64,000 nucleotides of DNA from Bacteroidota bacterium. Lineage in GTDB: Bacteria > Bacteroidota > Bacteroidia > UBA4408. A program made the translations under genes and the position numbers. Location: contig JADKHO010000001.1 of the NCBI GenBank assembly GCA_016721765.1, positions 1,414,001-1,478,000 of the forward strand, written 5' to 3'. This document shows, piece after piece, positions 1-9,083 of the stretch; position 1 is the first letter of the stretch, and every line of letters begins with the position of its first letter. A model generated the notes under the pieces. The model searched no databases, was not told the DNA's origin, and saw only the letters and a list, made by a program, of their open reading frames with translations.

Positions 1-452
1 ACAGCCAGATTCGCGACTTAGTAAAGGAGAAAATAGAAGGTACAAACTTGTTTCTTGTGGATGTTACGGTTAAACCGGGAAACAAAATTGTGATTTTAAT
101 TGATGGAATAAACGGACTTTCTGTGGATGAGTGCGTGAAAGTGAGTCGACATGTAGAGTTTAGCCTCGACAGAGAAGCGGAAGATTTTGAATTGTTGGTT
201 TCTTCGCCCGGAGCCGATTCGCCGTTTAAAGTGCGGGAGCAATATAAAAAGTATGAAGGCAGAATGGTGGAAGTGATTACAAATGAGGGCAAGATCTGTA
301 ATGGAAAGTTATATTCATCGGATGAAGAAGGTCTTGAAATCGAAATGATTGTCCCTGTTAAAGGTGCAAACAAAAAAGTGAAAGCAACTGAAAAACAAAA
401 ATTTAACTATAATCAAATCAAACAAACAAAAGCAACTATTTCTTTTAAATAA
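1..452 (+). CDS. rimP: Ribosome maturation factor RimP (5' end outside window)
   Basis: RimP binds the 30S subunit during late assembly. The reading frame is open from base 3 to the stop at 450-452 and gives 149 residues. The family is about 150-155 residues long, so only a few N-terminal residues are missing. Visible family features are an N-terminal alpha/beta part (IRDLVKEK... LFLVDVTVKPG), the conserved segment VSRHVEFSLD, then ELLVSSPGADSPFK, which corresponds to the family's EVSSPG motif, and a C-terminal SH3-like barrel. A TTG at base 48 is not the real start because conserved sequence continues upstream of it. The gene is followed after 12 bp by nusA and then infB, the classic rimP-nusA-infB order, which strongly supports the call. 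Confidence 0.93.
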   Translation, partial: SQIRDLVKEKIEGTNLFLVDVTVKPGNKIVILIDGINGLSVDECVKVSRHVEFSLDREAEDFELLVSSPGADSPFKVREQYKKYEGRMVEVITNEGKICNGKLYSSDEEGLEIEMIVPVKGANKKVKATEKQKFNYNQIKQTKATISFK

Positions 453-464
453 AAATTAAAAACA

Positions 465-1715
465 ATGGAAAGTATAAATTTAATTGAGTCGTTTTCGGAG
501 TTTAAAGAATTTAAGAACATCGATAGACCAACCATGATGAGCATTTTGGAAGATGTATTCCGTAGCGCATTAGGTAAAAAATATGGTTCAGATGAAAACT
601 TCGATATCATTATTAATATTGATAAAGGTGACTTGGAAATTTGGCACAACCGACAAATTGTAGACGATGAATTTGCAGAAGACAGTTTTGATTTTGATGA
701 GAATAAACACATTAGTTTAACGGATGCGCAAAAGATTGATGCGGATTTCGAAATCGGCGAAGAGATTACACAACCTGTACGATTAGAAGATTTTGGAAGA
801 AGAGCTGTATTGGCAGTACGTCAAAATTTGGCTTCTCGTATTATGGATTTGGAGAAGGATGGAATTTTCAAAAAATACCAAGAGCGTGTGGGCGATATTA
901 TTACCGGTGAGGTGTATCAGATTTGGAAGCGCGAGATTTTAATTTTAGATGATGAAGGCAATGAATTGATTTTGCCTAAAACAGAACAAATTCCTTCCGA
1001 TTTCTATAAAAAAGGAGATACCGTGCGCGCAGTTGTTTCGAAGGTAGAAATGAAAAACAACTCGCCTGTAATTGTTCTTTCCCGTGTTTCTCCTGTATTT
1101 TTGGAACGCTTGTTCGAGATGGAAGTTCCCGAAGTGTTTGACGGTTTAATCACTATTAAGAAAATTGTACGTGAACCGGGCGAAAGAGCTAAAGTTGCAG
1201 TAGAATCGTACGACGATCGTATTGATCCGGTGGGTGCTTGTGTAGGTATGAAAGGCTCACGTATTCACGGAATTGTGCGCGAGTTGAAAAACGAAAATAT
1301 CGATGTAATTAATTTTACTACAAATGCTAGTTTATTTATTACACGTGCCTTAAGTCCTGCAAAAATTACTTCGGTAAAAATTGACGATGAGACAAAAAGA
1401 GCAGAAGTGTTTTTAAAACCCGATCAAGTTAGCTTAGCTATTGGAAAAGGTGGACACAACATTAAGTTGGCAGGAAAATTAACCGGTTACGAAATTGATG
1501 TTTACCGCGATAGCGACGTGGATACTGATGATGTGGATTTGGAAGAATTTGCAGATGAAATAGATGCTTGGGTGCTGGATGCATTAAAAGCAGTTGGTTG
1601 CGATACCGCAAAAAGTGTGTTGGAATTAACTACCGATGATTTGGTTAAACGCACCGATTTGGAAGAAGAAACAATTAAAGAAGTAAAAGAAATTTTACAA
1701 GCTGAGTTTGAATAA
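465..1715 (+). CDS. nusA: Transcription termination/antitermination factor NusA
   Basis: NusA is an RNA polymerase elongation factor that modulates pausing, termination and antitermination. The 416 residues contain an N-terminal RNAP-binding domain (about 1-135), an S1 RNA-binding domain (about 142-205, beginning GDIITGEVYQIW), and tandem KH domains (about 230-350) with the signatures GACVGMKGSRI and SLAIGKGGHN. A short C-terminal helix-hairpin-helix-like part (SVLELTTDDLVKRTDLEEE) completes it. The length is typical for Bacteroidota NusA, which lacks the second long acidic repeat region of the E. coli protein. It lies 12 bp after rimP, so the two are probably co-transcribed. A terminator-like hairpin follows the stop codon immediately. 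Confidence 0.96.
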   Translation: MESINLIESFSEFKEFKNIDRPTMMSILEDVFRSALGKKYGSDENFDIIINIDKGDLEIWHNRQIVDDEFAEDSFDFDENKHISLTDAQKIDADFEIGEEITQPVRLEDFGRRAVLAVRQNLASRIMDLEKDGIFKKYQERVGDIITGEVYQIWKREILILDDEGNELILPKTEQIPSDFYKKGDTVRAVVSKVEMKNNSPVIVLSRVSPVFLERLFEMEVPEVFDGLITIKKIVREPGERAKVAVESYDDRIDPVGACVGMKGSRIHGIVRELKNENIDVINFTTNASLFITRALSPAKITSVKIDDETKRAEVFLKPDQVSLAIGKGGHNIKLAGKLTGYEIDVYRDSDVDTDDVDLEEFADEIDAWVLDALKAVGCDTAKSVLELTTDDLVKRTDLEEETIKEVKEILQAEFE

Positions 1716-1749
1716 GCAATCAATTTTTTTGAAAAGATTGCATTTTTTT
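1716..1749 (+). terminator. Terminator-like hairpin between nusA and infB
   Basis: GCAATC (1716-1721) pairs with GATTGC (1736-1741); the loop can add T/A pairs, and a run of seven T residues follows. This is the form of an intrinsic terminator. Its position inside an otherwise conserved operon, directly after nusA, suggests partial termination or attenuation before infB. The functional reading is inference. Confidence 0.55.
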
Positions 1750-1788
1750 GATGAATTTTAAACCCTATTACAAAGCGTAAAGCAATAT

Positions 1789-4746
1789 ATGTCTGAAACC
1801 GGAGAAATAAGATTATCCAAAGCACTAAAAGAATTTAATGTTGGTATCGACCATGCCATCGCATTTTTAGCGACTAAGGGTCAAAAGATTGATAGGAACC
1901 CGAATGCAAAAATTTCCGGAGAGGCGTATGCTTTGTTGTTAAATGAGTATGCTTCTGATAAAAAGGCAAAAGATGATTCTAAAAAAATTGATGCCATTTT
2001 AAAGCCAAAAAAAGAAGTAATTGAAGAAAAACCGAAAGTTGTTGAAGCTCCGGTAATTGCCAAAAAAGTAGAACCAGCACCGGTAGAAGTTCCTAAACCA
2101 ATTGTTGTTCCAAAGGAAGTGGAACCAGTGGAAGAAAAAGTTAAGGAAACTCCGAAAGCAAAAACTACTAAAAAGGCAGTTGAACCAGAACCAGAACCGG
2201 AAGTAATTCCTGCTAAAACAGAGGAAAAATTAGAAGGCCCAAAAGTGTTAGGGAAATTAGACTTGTCGACCATCAACAGCAAAACAAAGCCAGACAAGAA
2301 AACTAAAGCACAAAAGGAAAAAGAAGAAGCCGCTGCACAGGAAGAGAAAAAAGCGGCAAAAAAATCTTCAAGAAAAGCTGCAGAGGAGAAAGAAGAAGAA
2401 GAAAAGAATGCAAAAAAGAGTGCTAAGAAAACAAGCCCTGAGCCGGAAGTAGTAGCTCCTCCAACTCCCGAAGTAGTTGCACCAGCACCAGCACCAACAG
2501 CGGTTGTTGAAGAAAAGCCTGCAGTTCCTGAAATTGAACACCACAAAACAAATTACGAAAAGCTGGAAGGTCCTACCATTCTTGGTAAGATAGAACTTCC
2601 TGTGAAAGAGGACCGTAAAAAACCGGTTGCTTCTTCAAGCGGATTCGATTTAGATAAGTCAAAGAAAAAACGCAAGCGCATTCGTAAGGGAGGAACTTCT
2701 TCTACCGATAGTTTTGATCCGAATACAGGCCCTAATCGTCCTGTGTTGCCTGCTAACCCACGTCCACAGTTTGGTGGAAATACCGGAGGCGGTGGATTTA
2801 AAAAAGATAATCGCGAGCGCAGTAAACCATTTGTAAAAGCAGAACTTACTCCTGAAGAAATTCAAGCGCAGATTAAAGAAACGTTAGCTCGTTTGAGCGG
2901 AGCCGGTAAATCAAAAGCATCGAAACACCGCCGTACAAAACGTGAAGAAGGAACCGCGCAACGTCTCGAAGATATGGAGATGCAGGAGGCAGAAAAGAAA
3001 GTAATTAAGGTTACTGAATTTGTTTCGGCCAATGAATTAGCTTCCATGATGAGTGTGCCGGTGAACAACATTATTTCCACCTGCATGAGCCTTGGAATTT
3101 TTGTTTCGATTAACCAACGTTTAAATGCTGAAACAATAAACATTGTTGCCGAAGAATTTGGATATACTGTTGATTTTGTGAGTGCAGATGTGCAAGTAGC
3201 CATTGAAGACGATGTAGATAAGCCCGAAGAATTAGAATACCGTTCTCCAATTGTTACCGTGATGGGACACGTGGATCATGGTAAAACATCCTTACTGGAT
3301 TATATTCGTAAAGCGAATGTAATTGCGGGTGAAGCAGGAGGTATTACCCAACACATTGGTGCATACAGCGTTCAACTCGACAATGGAAAACGCATTGCAT
3401 TCTTAGATACACCGGGTCACGAAGCGTTTACCGCGATGCGTGCACGTGGAGCGCAAGTAACCGATATTGTAATTGTTGTGGTTGCTGCCGACGATAACGT
3501 GATGCCTCAAACGAAAGAAGCAATTAATCATGCGCAAGCTGCAGGCGTACCTATCATTATTGCCATCAATAAAATTGATAAGCCGGGAGCAAATCCGGAC
3601 AAAATTCGCGAAGAGTTATCGCAAATGAATATTCTTGTGGAAGAATGGGGTGGAAAATATCAATGTCAGGAAATAAGCGCTAAGAAAGGTACAAACATTG
3701 ATTTGTTGTTGGAAAAAGTACTGTTGGAAGCAGAAATATTAGACCTGAAAGCAAATCCAAATAAAAATGCAGTGGGTGCAGTTATTGAATCTTCTTTAGA
3801 TAAAGGTAGAGGATATATCACTACTGTTTTGGTTCAATCCGGTAAAATTAAAGTGGGTGATATTGTGTTGGCTGGATGTTACAGCGGTAGAGTGAAAGCT
3901 TTATTTAACGAACGCGGTGTAAATGTAAAAGATGCTGGACCATCTACACCTGCATTATTGCTTGGTTTAAGTGGTGCACCAACTGCAGGGGATAAATTTA
4001 AAGTGATGGACGATGAGCGGGAAGCGCGTGAAATTGCTACTAAGCGGTTGCAATTGCAACGTGAACAAGGGTATCGTACACAAAAGCACATTACACTTGA
4101 TGAAATTGGTAGACGTTTGGCGATTGGTGATTTTAAGGAATTGAATGTGATTGTAAAAGGAGATGTGGATGGTTCAATTGAAGCATTAACGGATTCCTTA
4201 CTAAAACTTTCTACAGATAAGATTCAGGTAAATGTGATTCACAAATCGGTTGGACAGGTTACTGAATCGGATGTATTGTTGGCTTCGGCATCCAATGCCA
4301 TTATCGTTGGATTCCAGGTGCGTCCTTCGGGAAATGCACGTAAATTGGCAGAACAAGAGCAAATTGATATTCGTTTATACTCCATCATTTACGATGCTAT
4401 TAACGAAATTAAATCGGCGATGCAAGGAATGTTGGCGCCTGAATTTGAAGAAAAAATTGTGTGTAACATCGAAATCCGTGAAGTGTTTAACATCACCAAA
4501 GTGGGAACAATTGCAGGATGTATGGTGTTGGATGGAAAAGTTACCCGAAATACTAAGGTTCGAATTATCCGCGATGGAATTGTAATACATACCGGAGAAC
4601 TAGGTTCATTGAAACGTTTTAAAGACGACGTGAAAGAAGTTACCACCGGTTACGAATGTGGATTAAACATCAATAATTTTAACGACATACAACCGAAGGA
4701 TATTATTGAAGGATACGAAATGGTGGAATTAAAAGTGAAATTGTAA
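1789..4746 (+). CDS. infB: Translation initiation factor IF-2
   Basis: IF-2 is the GTPase that places initiator fMet-tRNA on the 30S subunit and promotes 70S joining. The 985-residue protein has a long, charged, low-complexity N-terminal region (about 50-390) rich in Lys, Glu, Pro and Ala. Within it the motif EGPxxLGK occurs twice (KLEGPKVLGKLDL and KLEGPTILGKIEL). The IF2_N domain follows (FVSANELASMMSVP), then the G domain with G1 GHVDHGKT (493-500), G3 DTPGHEAF (about 540) and G4 NKID (about 595). Domains II-IV, with the C-terminal fMet-tRNA-binding barrel, complete the protein. The start ATG at 1789 gives the usual N-terminal helical domain. It is third in the rimP-nusA-infB order. Confidence 0.97.
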   Translation: MSETGEIRLSKALKEFNVGIDHAIAFLATKGQKIDRNPNAKISGEAYALLLNEYASDKKAKDDSKKIDAILKPKKEVIEEKPKVVEAPVIAKKVEPAPVEVPKPIVVPKEVEPVEEKVKETPKAKTTKKAVEPEPEPEVIPAKTEEKLEGPKVLGKLDLSTINSKTKPDKKTKAQKEKEEAAAQEEKKAAKKSSRKAAEEKEEEEKNAKKSAKKTSPEPEVVAPPTPEVVAPAPAPTAVVEEKPAVPEIEHHKTNYEKLEGPTILGKIELPVKEDRKKPVASSSGFDLDKSKKKRKRIRKGGTSSTDSFDPNTGPNRPVLPANPRPQFGGNTGGGGFKKDNRERSKPFVKAELTPEEIQAQIKETLARLSGAGKSKASKHRRTKREEGTAQRLEDMEMQEAEKKVIKVTEFVSANELASMMSVPVNNIISTCMSLGIFVSINQRLNAETINIVAEEFGYTVDFVSADVQVAIEDDVDKPEELEYRSPIVTVMGHVDHGKTSLLDYIRKANVIAGEAGGITQHIGAYSVQLDNGKRIAFLDTPGHEAFTAMRARGAQVTDIVIVVVAADDNVMPQTKEAINHAQAAGVPIIIAINKIDKPGANPDKIREELSQMNILVEEWGGKYQCQEISAKKGTNIDLLLEKVLLEAEILDLKANPNKNAVGAVIESSLDKGRGYITTVLVQSGKIKVGDIVLAGCYSGRVKALFNERGVNVKDAGPSTPALLLGLSGAPTAGDKFKVMDDEREAREIATKRLQLQREQGYRTQKHITLDEIGRRLAIGDFKELNVIVKGDVDGSIEALTDSLLKLSTDKIQVNVIHKSVGQVTESDVLLASASNAIIVGFQVRPSGNARKLAEQEQIDIRLYSIIYDAINEIKSAMQGMLAPEFEEKIVCNIEIREVFNITKVGTIAGCMVLDGKVTRNTKVRIIRDGIVIHTGELGSLKRFKDDVKEVTTGYECGLNINNFNDIQPKDIIEGYEMVELKVKL

Positions 4747-4766
4747 AATCACTTTTGAAGCATTTG

Positions 4767-4785
4767 GTACGCGCTATAAGCGTAC
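4767..4785. terminator. Small hairpin between convergent infB and the 4.8 kb gene
   Basis: GTACGC (4767-4772) and GCGTAC (4780-4785) form a perfect 6-bp stem with a 7-nt loop in the 55-bp gap between two converging genes. There is no clear T-run on either side, so a bidirectional terminator role is only suggested by position. Confidence 0.35.
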
Positions 4786-4801
4786 GCCATTAATAGTTTA
4801 A

Positions 4802-5617
4802 CTAGAATAGTGGAAATTGAAATCCGGCTGTTAAGATTACTTCGCCGGTAAAGAAGTGATGCTTTGCTTTTCCGGTGCCAATAACGAGTACATCCATGTA
4901 ATTGGCAAATGTTCCCTTACCGGTAAATTCTAAAAAGGCGTATTTAAATAAGTCGTATCGCAGTCCGGCTTCCACCCCTGCAATATAACCCGCAATGTGA
5001 AATTTATTATCGAGGTGATTGCCTAAAATGGCTACATCCGTTTTGGGGATTACAATTCCAACGCCCGGTTTAACCACGGCGCTGAGCCAGTGTTTTTTAT
5101 TTGTAGAAACCAACAAATTATGACGTTTCAGCAAGTTAATCATCAAAAAATTAGCCCCATTTGTATGTTCAAATTTCAATAAAGAGGGTGTAACGAGTGT
5201 ATCGGTATCGTAGTATTGGCCGTGGATGGTTCCCTTTAAATGTGCTACTTGATTATCCACCATGACATATTTTGCATGATCAAAATTGATTTCAATACCA
5301 AGGTCTTTTTTGTTGTTGAAATAATACCCTAGTCGGTAAACGTATTGCGGCACGGCTAAGGTAGTTCCAAAAATATCTTTAAATCCCGGACGGTCTTTTG
5401 CTTTTAAATCGTATAAGGTAAAATCATAATTTCCGGCACCTTCATCTTTAAAATGGATATCGCTTTTAGTGAAATAATCTTTGTTGTAGCCCCAGCTCAT
5501 ATAAAAAGTTCCTTTTCCAACACGCGATTGTTGTGGGCAGTTGCAGCGCTCAACATCCTGCGCAAGCAGAGAATTAATAGAGAAAATAAGTAGTAGCAGT
5601 AAGGCTGATTTTTTCAT
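4802..5617 (-). CDS. Predicted outer-membrane beta-barrel protein, function unknown
   Basis: The 271-residue protein starts with a clear Sec signal peptide (MKKSALLLLLIFSINSLLAQ, cleavage after AQ). The mature part has alternating hydrophobic and polar strands such as YVYRLGYYFNNKKDLGIEINFD, WLSAVVKPGVGIVIP, AGVEAGLRYDLF and AFLEFTGKG. It ends with VILTAGFQFPLF, a terminal aromatic as expected for an outer-membrane barrel. An early CNCPQQ motif could form a disulphide. I do not recognise a specific family, and no substrate can be inferred. It is a single gene that converges on infB. A TAnnTTTG element lies only 4 nt upstream of the ATG. Confidence 0.7.
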   Translation of the reverse strand: MKKSALLLLLIFSINSLLAQDVERCNCPQQSRVGKGTFYMSWGYNKDYFTKSDIHFKDEGAGNYDFTLYDLKAKDRPGFKDIFGTTLAVPQYVYRLGYYFNNKKDLGIEINFDHAKYVMVDNQVAHLKGTIHGQYYDTDTLVTPSLLKFEHTNGANFLMINLLKRHNLLVSTNKKHWLSAVVKPGVGIVIPKTDVAILGNHLDNKFHIAGYIAGVEAGLRYDLFKYAFLEFTGKGTFANYMDVLVIGTGKAKHHFFTGEVILTAGFQFPLF

Positions 5618-5621
5618 GCCG

Positions 5622-5629
5622 CAAAAGTA
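5622..5629 (-). promoter_or_regulatory. Bacteroidota -7 promoter element very close to a start codon
   Basis: On the minus strand the octamer TACTTTTG matches the TAnnTTTG consensus exactly and ends 4 nt before the ATG of the outer-membrane protein gene. With the usual spacing, transcription would start at or next to the A of the ATG, so the mRNA would be leaderless. No convincing -33 element was found. Confidence 0.45.
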
Positions 5630-5701
5630 TAAATAGTGTTCAATTAATAGCTGTTAAAAAGAATGGAAAAGGCGTAAAATAGCCATGATAGTTATCAGTA
5701 G

Positions 5702-6355
5702 TTAGGATTCTTGAAAAAGGGGCTGGGTGATGAGGATTACTTCGGCTAAGGGACTAAACAAATAAACCCGTTTGGAACCCACTTCTTCACATTTAAATCG
5801 CTTTCTTATTTTCTCTCCTTTTACAAAATAGCGGTTTTTACCGTATTTAAAATTGGCGCCATAAGGGATTTCTTCGATGTGCAAAACAGCACTTTTTTTA
5901 GTGTCGTACTTTCGCAGCACACGCAATAAATTCACATCCGCACAGCTGGATGCTGCAGGGTTGGTCATATAGTCGCTCAAGGCTTTTAATACATCTTCCG
6001 GAAAAATTTCTTGGTGTAAAAAGTAACGCATTAAATTTTTGTATTCCGTTTTCCATTCCACACCATGTGGAAGCACTTTACGATATACTTGCTTGTATTT
6101 TTCGTAAGTAGTGAGGTGTGCGATTTCGTGTACAAGCGTAATCAAAAATGAAAACTTGTTGAGGTTGTGATTGATGGTAATGAGATGGCGGCTTTTGTGC
6201 ATGGGCGAGCGGTAATCGCCGAGTTTGGAAGCCCTGTTTTCGGTAATTTTAAGGTTAAAATTAAAATGCAATATCCAATCCGCCATAGTATCCACTGCGG
6301 GTTCAGGAATATAATGCCGAAGAATTTCTTTGTATTTTGCTTTGTGGTCAATCAT
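5702..6355 (-). CDS. SprT-like zinc metalloprotease domain protein
   Basis: The 217-residue protein carries the SprT-family zinc site: HEIAH at 76-80 (VHEIAHL) with a further His at 97 in PHGVEWK, the H-G-x-x-(F/W)-K signature of SprT/Spartan-like domains. The C-terminal half (about 150-200) includes FKYGKNRYFVKGEKIRKRFKC, the position where related proteins have a zinc-ribbon-like tail. Here it has too few cysteines for a complete ribbon. The family includes proteases acting on DNA-protein crosslinks in eukaryotes; the bacterial role is not established. It is convergent with nothing essential and lies 35 bp downstream of feoB on the same strand. Confidence 0.8.
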   Translation of the reverse strand: MIDHKAKYKEILRHYIPEPAVDTMADWILHFNFNLKITENRASKLGDYRSPMHKSRHLITINHNLNKFSFLITLVHEIAHLTTYEKYKQVYRKVLPHGVEWKTEYKNLMRYFLHQEIFPEDVLKALSDYMTNPAASSCADVNLLRVLRKYDTKKSAVLHIEEIPYGANFKYGKNRYFVKGEKIRKRFKCEEVGSKRVYLFSPLAEVILITQPLFQES

Positions 6356-6390
6356 TTCTAATCCAACACGAATGTACTAAGAATTGTTCC

Positions 6391-8532
6391 TTATTTTAAG
6401 AACCAATATGCAATAAAGCTGCTGATATAGGCTAATGCCCCCATGTACACAAATTGGATAAGAGGCCATTTCCAATGTTTGGTTTCGCGGTACACCACGG
6501 CGATGGTGCTCATGCATTGCATGGCAAATACGTAAAAGAGCATGAGGGAGATCCCCACTGCAGGGGTAAACACCTTTTCGCCGGTTTTGGGGTTAATTTC
6601 TGCTAACATTTTTTCGCGTATCGATTTGGTGTTTTCTGCATCGCCCACGCTGTAAATGGTGCTCATGGTTCCTACAAACACTTCGCGTGCAGCGAGCGAG
6701 GTAACCAACGAAATTCCGATTTTCCAATCAAATCCAAGGGGCGCAATGAAGGGCTCAATTTTTTTACCGAGTATTCCGGCATAGCTGGATTCTAGTTTTT
6801 CGGATGCTTCTTGAGCGTTAATTTCAGCGGGTGTTAGTTGAGCCGTGATAACAGCACTTGTGTATTTTGCTTCAATTTCCTGAAACTTTTTTCCGGGCGC
6901 ATAAGAAGAAAGCACCCATAAAATAACGCTTATGGCGATGATTACTTTACCGGCATCAAATAAAAACACCTTTACCTTTTCGACCATGGTATAGCCCACA
7001 TTTTTCCAACGCGGTACACGATAAACCGGGAGCTCCATGATGAAATAGCTTTTTTCTTTTGACTGCAAAATAAATTTCATAATCCAAGCGGAGAAGATGG
7101 CTGCCAAGAAACCAATTAAGTACAAGCCCATCAAGACCAATCCCTGCAGGTTAAAAAAATAATAGCGCGCGTCCGAAGGAATTACTAGAGAAATAAGCAA
7201 GGTGTAAACCGGCAAGCGAGCGGAACAGCTCATCAATGGTGTTACCATAATGGTGATGATGCGCTCTTTCCAATTGCCAATGTTGCGGGCACTCATAATG
7301 GCCGGCACCGCACAGGCTACACCGCTGATGAGTGGAATTACAGACTTGCCATTTAAGCCAAATTTACGCATGAGTTTATCCATAATAAAACTTACGCGAC
7401 TCATGTATCCGGTATCTTCCAGTATGGCTATAAATGCAAATAACAAGGCTATCTGCGGAATAAAAACCGCTATCCCGCTAAGGCCTGCAATGATTCCATT
7501 CACCAACAAATCGTTGAGCACACCTTTGGGTAAATGCTGGGCAGTGAAGCTCGAAAGTTGAATAAAGAGCGCCTCAATCAAGTCCATTGGGAACTTGGCA
7601 AAGGTGAAGATGGACTGAAAAACGATAAACAAAATGAATAAAAAAATCAGGTAGCCCCAGATGCGATGTGTGAGGATGCTATCGAGTTGGGCGGTGTGTT
7701 TGTTGGTGGTTTTTTCTTTGCCCTCCACAACAGTGCTTTCCATAATTTCGGAAATTACTTTGTAGCGTTCAATTGATTCAAGCGCTTGTAGTTTTTTAGG
7801 TTCGAAGTTATGGTGGTCGAGTAATTTTTGAAGTGCGGCTTTCTTAGTAGAATTGAGGTTAACCAGCGAAATAATATTTAAATTGTTGGCCAAAATAAAG
7901 GCTGAAAAATCGCAATTTACATTCACGATTTTTTTCATTTCCTCAATGGTTTCCGGCGCAATTTTATTTATTTGAATAAGGTCTTTTCGACTGGGTTGTG
8001 CAGTGGTATGCGCAATGGCTTGTTTTAATTCTTCGATGCCTTCTTTTTTTCGGGCATTCAGTTTTATAACAGGCACACCTAAGCGTTCGCTCAGTTTTTT
8101 TATATCTATTTTGATGTTGTGCCTTTCCGCCAAATCCATCATGTTGAGCGCAAACACAACAGGAATTTTTAGGTCAATTACTTGCGAGCACAAGAAGAGA
8201 CTACGTTTTAAATTAGTGGCATCTGCTACCAAAATGGTAACATCCGGAAAGTGTTCGTTTTCGGGGTCGCAGAGTGCTTGAAAGGCCACTTCTTCGTCCA
8301 TTGATTTTGGATATAGGCTGTAGGTTCCCGGTAAATCGATTAGCGTTGCTTTTTGTTTAGAACCAGAGCCGCCCAATTCAATTTCGCCTGTTTTTTTATC
8401 GACGGTAACGCCCGGAAAATTTCCAATCTTTTGATTAAGTCCCGTGAGAACGTTAAAGAGCGTAGTTTTCCCACAATTGGGATTTCCAACGAGTGCTACA
8501 TGTATTGCATTATTTGAATCTACTTTGGCCAA
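6391..8532 (-). CDS. feoB: Ferrous iron transporter FeoB
   Basis: FeoB is the inner-membrane Fe(II) uptake permease with a cytosolic G domain. In the 713 residues the N-terminal G domain shows G1 GNPNCGKT (16-23), G3 DLPGTYSL, and G4 as NMMD. A helical spacer follows. The membrane part has two Gate (nucleoside-recognition-like) domains around a FeoB_C region. Examples are the segment GYLIFLFILFIVFQSIFTF, the conserved GFGLNGKSVIPLISG-type segment (here KFGLNGKSVIPLISG), and MVTPLMSCSARLPVY with its conserved Cys. The C-terminus LAAREVFVGTMSTIY is also typical. The length matches the family. feoA lies 98 bp upstream on the same strand, so the pair is probably one transcription unit. Confidence 0.97.
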   Translation of the reverse strand: MAKVDSNNAIHVALVGNPNCGKTTLFNVLTGLNQKIGNFPGVTVDKKTGEIELGGSGSKQKATLIDLPGTYSLYPKSMDEEVAFQALCDPENEHFPDVTILVADATNLKRSLFLCSQVIDLKIPVVFALNMMDLAERHNIKIDIKKLSERLGVPVIKLNARKKEGIEELKQAIAHTTAQPSRKDLIQINKIAPETIEEMKKIVNVNCDFSAFILANNLNIISLVNLNSTKKAALQKLLDHHNFEPKKLQALESIERYKVISEIMESTVVEGKEKTTNKHTAQLDSILTHRIWGYLIFLFILFIVFQSIFTFAKFPMDLIEALFIQLSSFTAQHLPKGVLNDLLVNGIIAGLSGIAVFIPQIALLFAFIAILEDTGYMSRVSFIMDKLMRKFGLNGKSVIPLISGVACAVPAIMSARNIGNWKERIITIMVTPLMSCSARLPVYTLLISLVIPSDARYYFFNLQGLVLMGLYLIGFLAAIFSAWIMKFILQSKEKSYFIMELPVYRVPRWKNVGYTMVEKVKVFLFDAGKVIIAISVILWVLSSYAPGKKFQEIEAKYTSAVITAQLTPAEINAQEASEKLESSYAGILGKKIEPFIAPLGFDWKIGISLVTSLAAREVFVGTMSTIYSVGDAENTKSIREKMLAEINPKTGEKVFTPAVGISLMLFYVFAMQCMSTIAVVYRETKHWKWPLIQFVYMGALAYISSFIAYWFLK

Positions 8533-8630
8533 GCTTTGTGGAAAGTTGTATTAAATTGAGAAAGCGGTATTGCTGCCTTTTAAAGCAAATTCATTTAGGA
8601 TATTTTTACAATAACAATTCATAACACAAA

Positions 8631-8861
8631 TTAGTTTCGATTTACTTTTTCAACTAAAATGGTTGCCGCTTCGGCCTTGCGCATGCTAAGTAAATAACCG
8701 GCAACCGAAATGGCAATAGGATCGCCCAAGGGTGCAGTTCTTTCTAAACGCACCAATTCACCGGGAATGCAGCCCATCTCTAAAAATTTTAACGACATCT
8801 CTAAGTCGGTAAAGGAAAGAATAACAGCTGAATCGCCGGGCAATAATTCTGCTAAATGCAT
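8631..8861 (-). CDS. feoA: Ferrous iron transport accessory protein FeoA
   Basis: FeoA is a small cytosolic SH3-like protein needed for FeoB activity. The 76 residues start MHLAELLPGDSAVI and contain the family pattern LEMGCIPGELVRLERTAPLGDPIAISVAGYLLSMR. I chose the ATG at 8861 over a TTG two codons upstream because MHLAEL is the family's usual start. It is the first gene of feoAB. A perfect palindrome centred 32 bp upstream of the ATG is a likely operator. Confidence 0.93.
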   Translation of the reverse strand: MHLAELLPGDSAVILSFTDLEMSLKFLEMGCIPGELVRLERTAPLGDPIAISVAGYLLSMRKAEAATILVEKVNRN

Positions 8862-8882
8862 TGACAACAGTAGGCTTTAACT

Positions 8883-8903
8883 TATTTAGAATTATTCTAA
8901 ATA
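8883..8903. promoter_or_regulatory. 21-bp perfect palindrome upstream of feoA, likely metal-regulator operator
   Basis: TATTTAGAAT (8883-8892) and ATTCTAAATA (8894-8903) are exact reverse complements around one central base. The site begins 21 bp upstream of the feoA ATG, where a repressor would block transcription. Iron regulators of the DtxR/MntR and Fur families bind palindromes of about this size in front of feo genes. Which family acts here cannot be told from the sequence. Confidence 0.6.
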
Positions 8904-9083
8904 TTTAGTTTACGAAAATAGAAATTAAAAATGGATTGCAGAGGTAAGGAAATGAAATTACCTACTAATAGGGAGTGGTAAAATGGATTAAAATAAAAAA
9001 GCAGGCGATGAATACCGAATTTGTATGGTTATAAATATTTTGGATTCAGTATTTTTAAGATATTTGTACAAAACCCATTTGTT

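Noticed and set aside
1881..2546. 221-codon minus-strand frame opposite infB
   Set aside because: Its Ser/Phe/Ala-rich sequence is the mirror of the Lys/Glu/Pro-rich IF-2 linker and has no features of its own.
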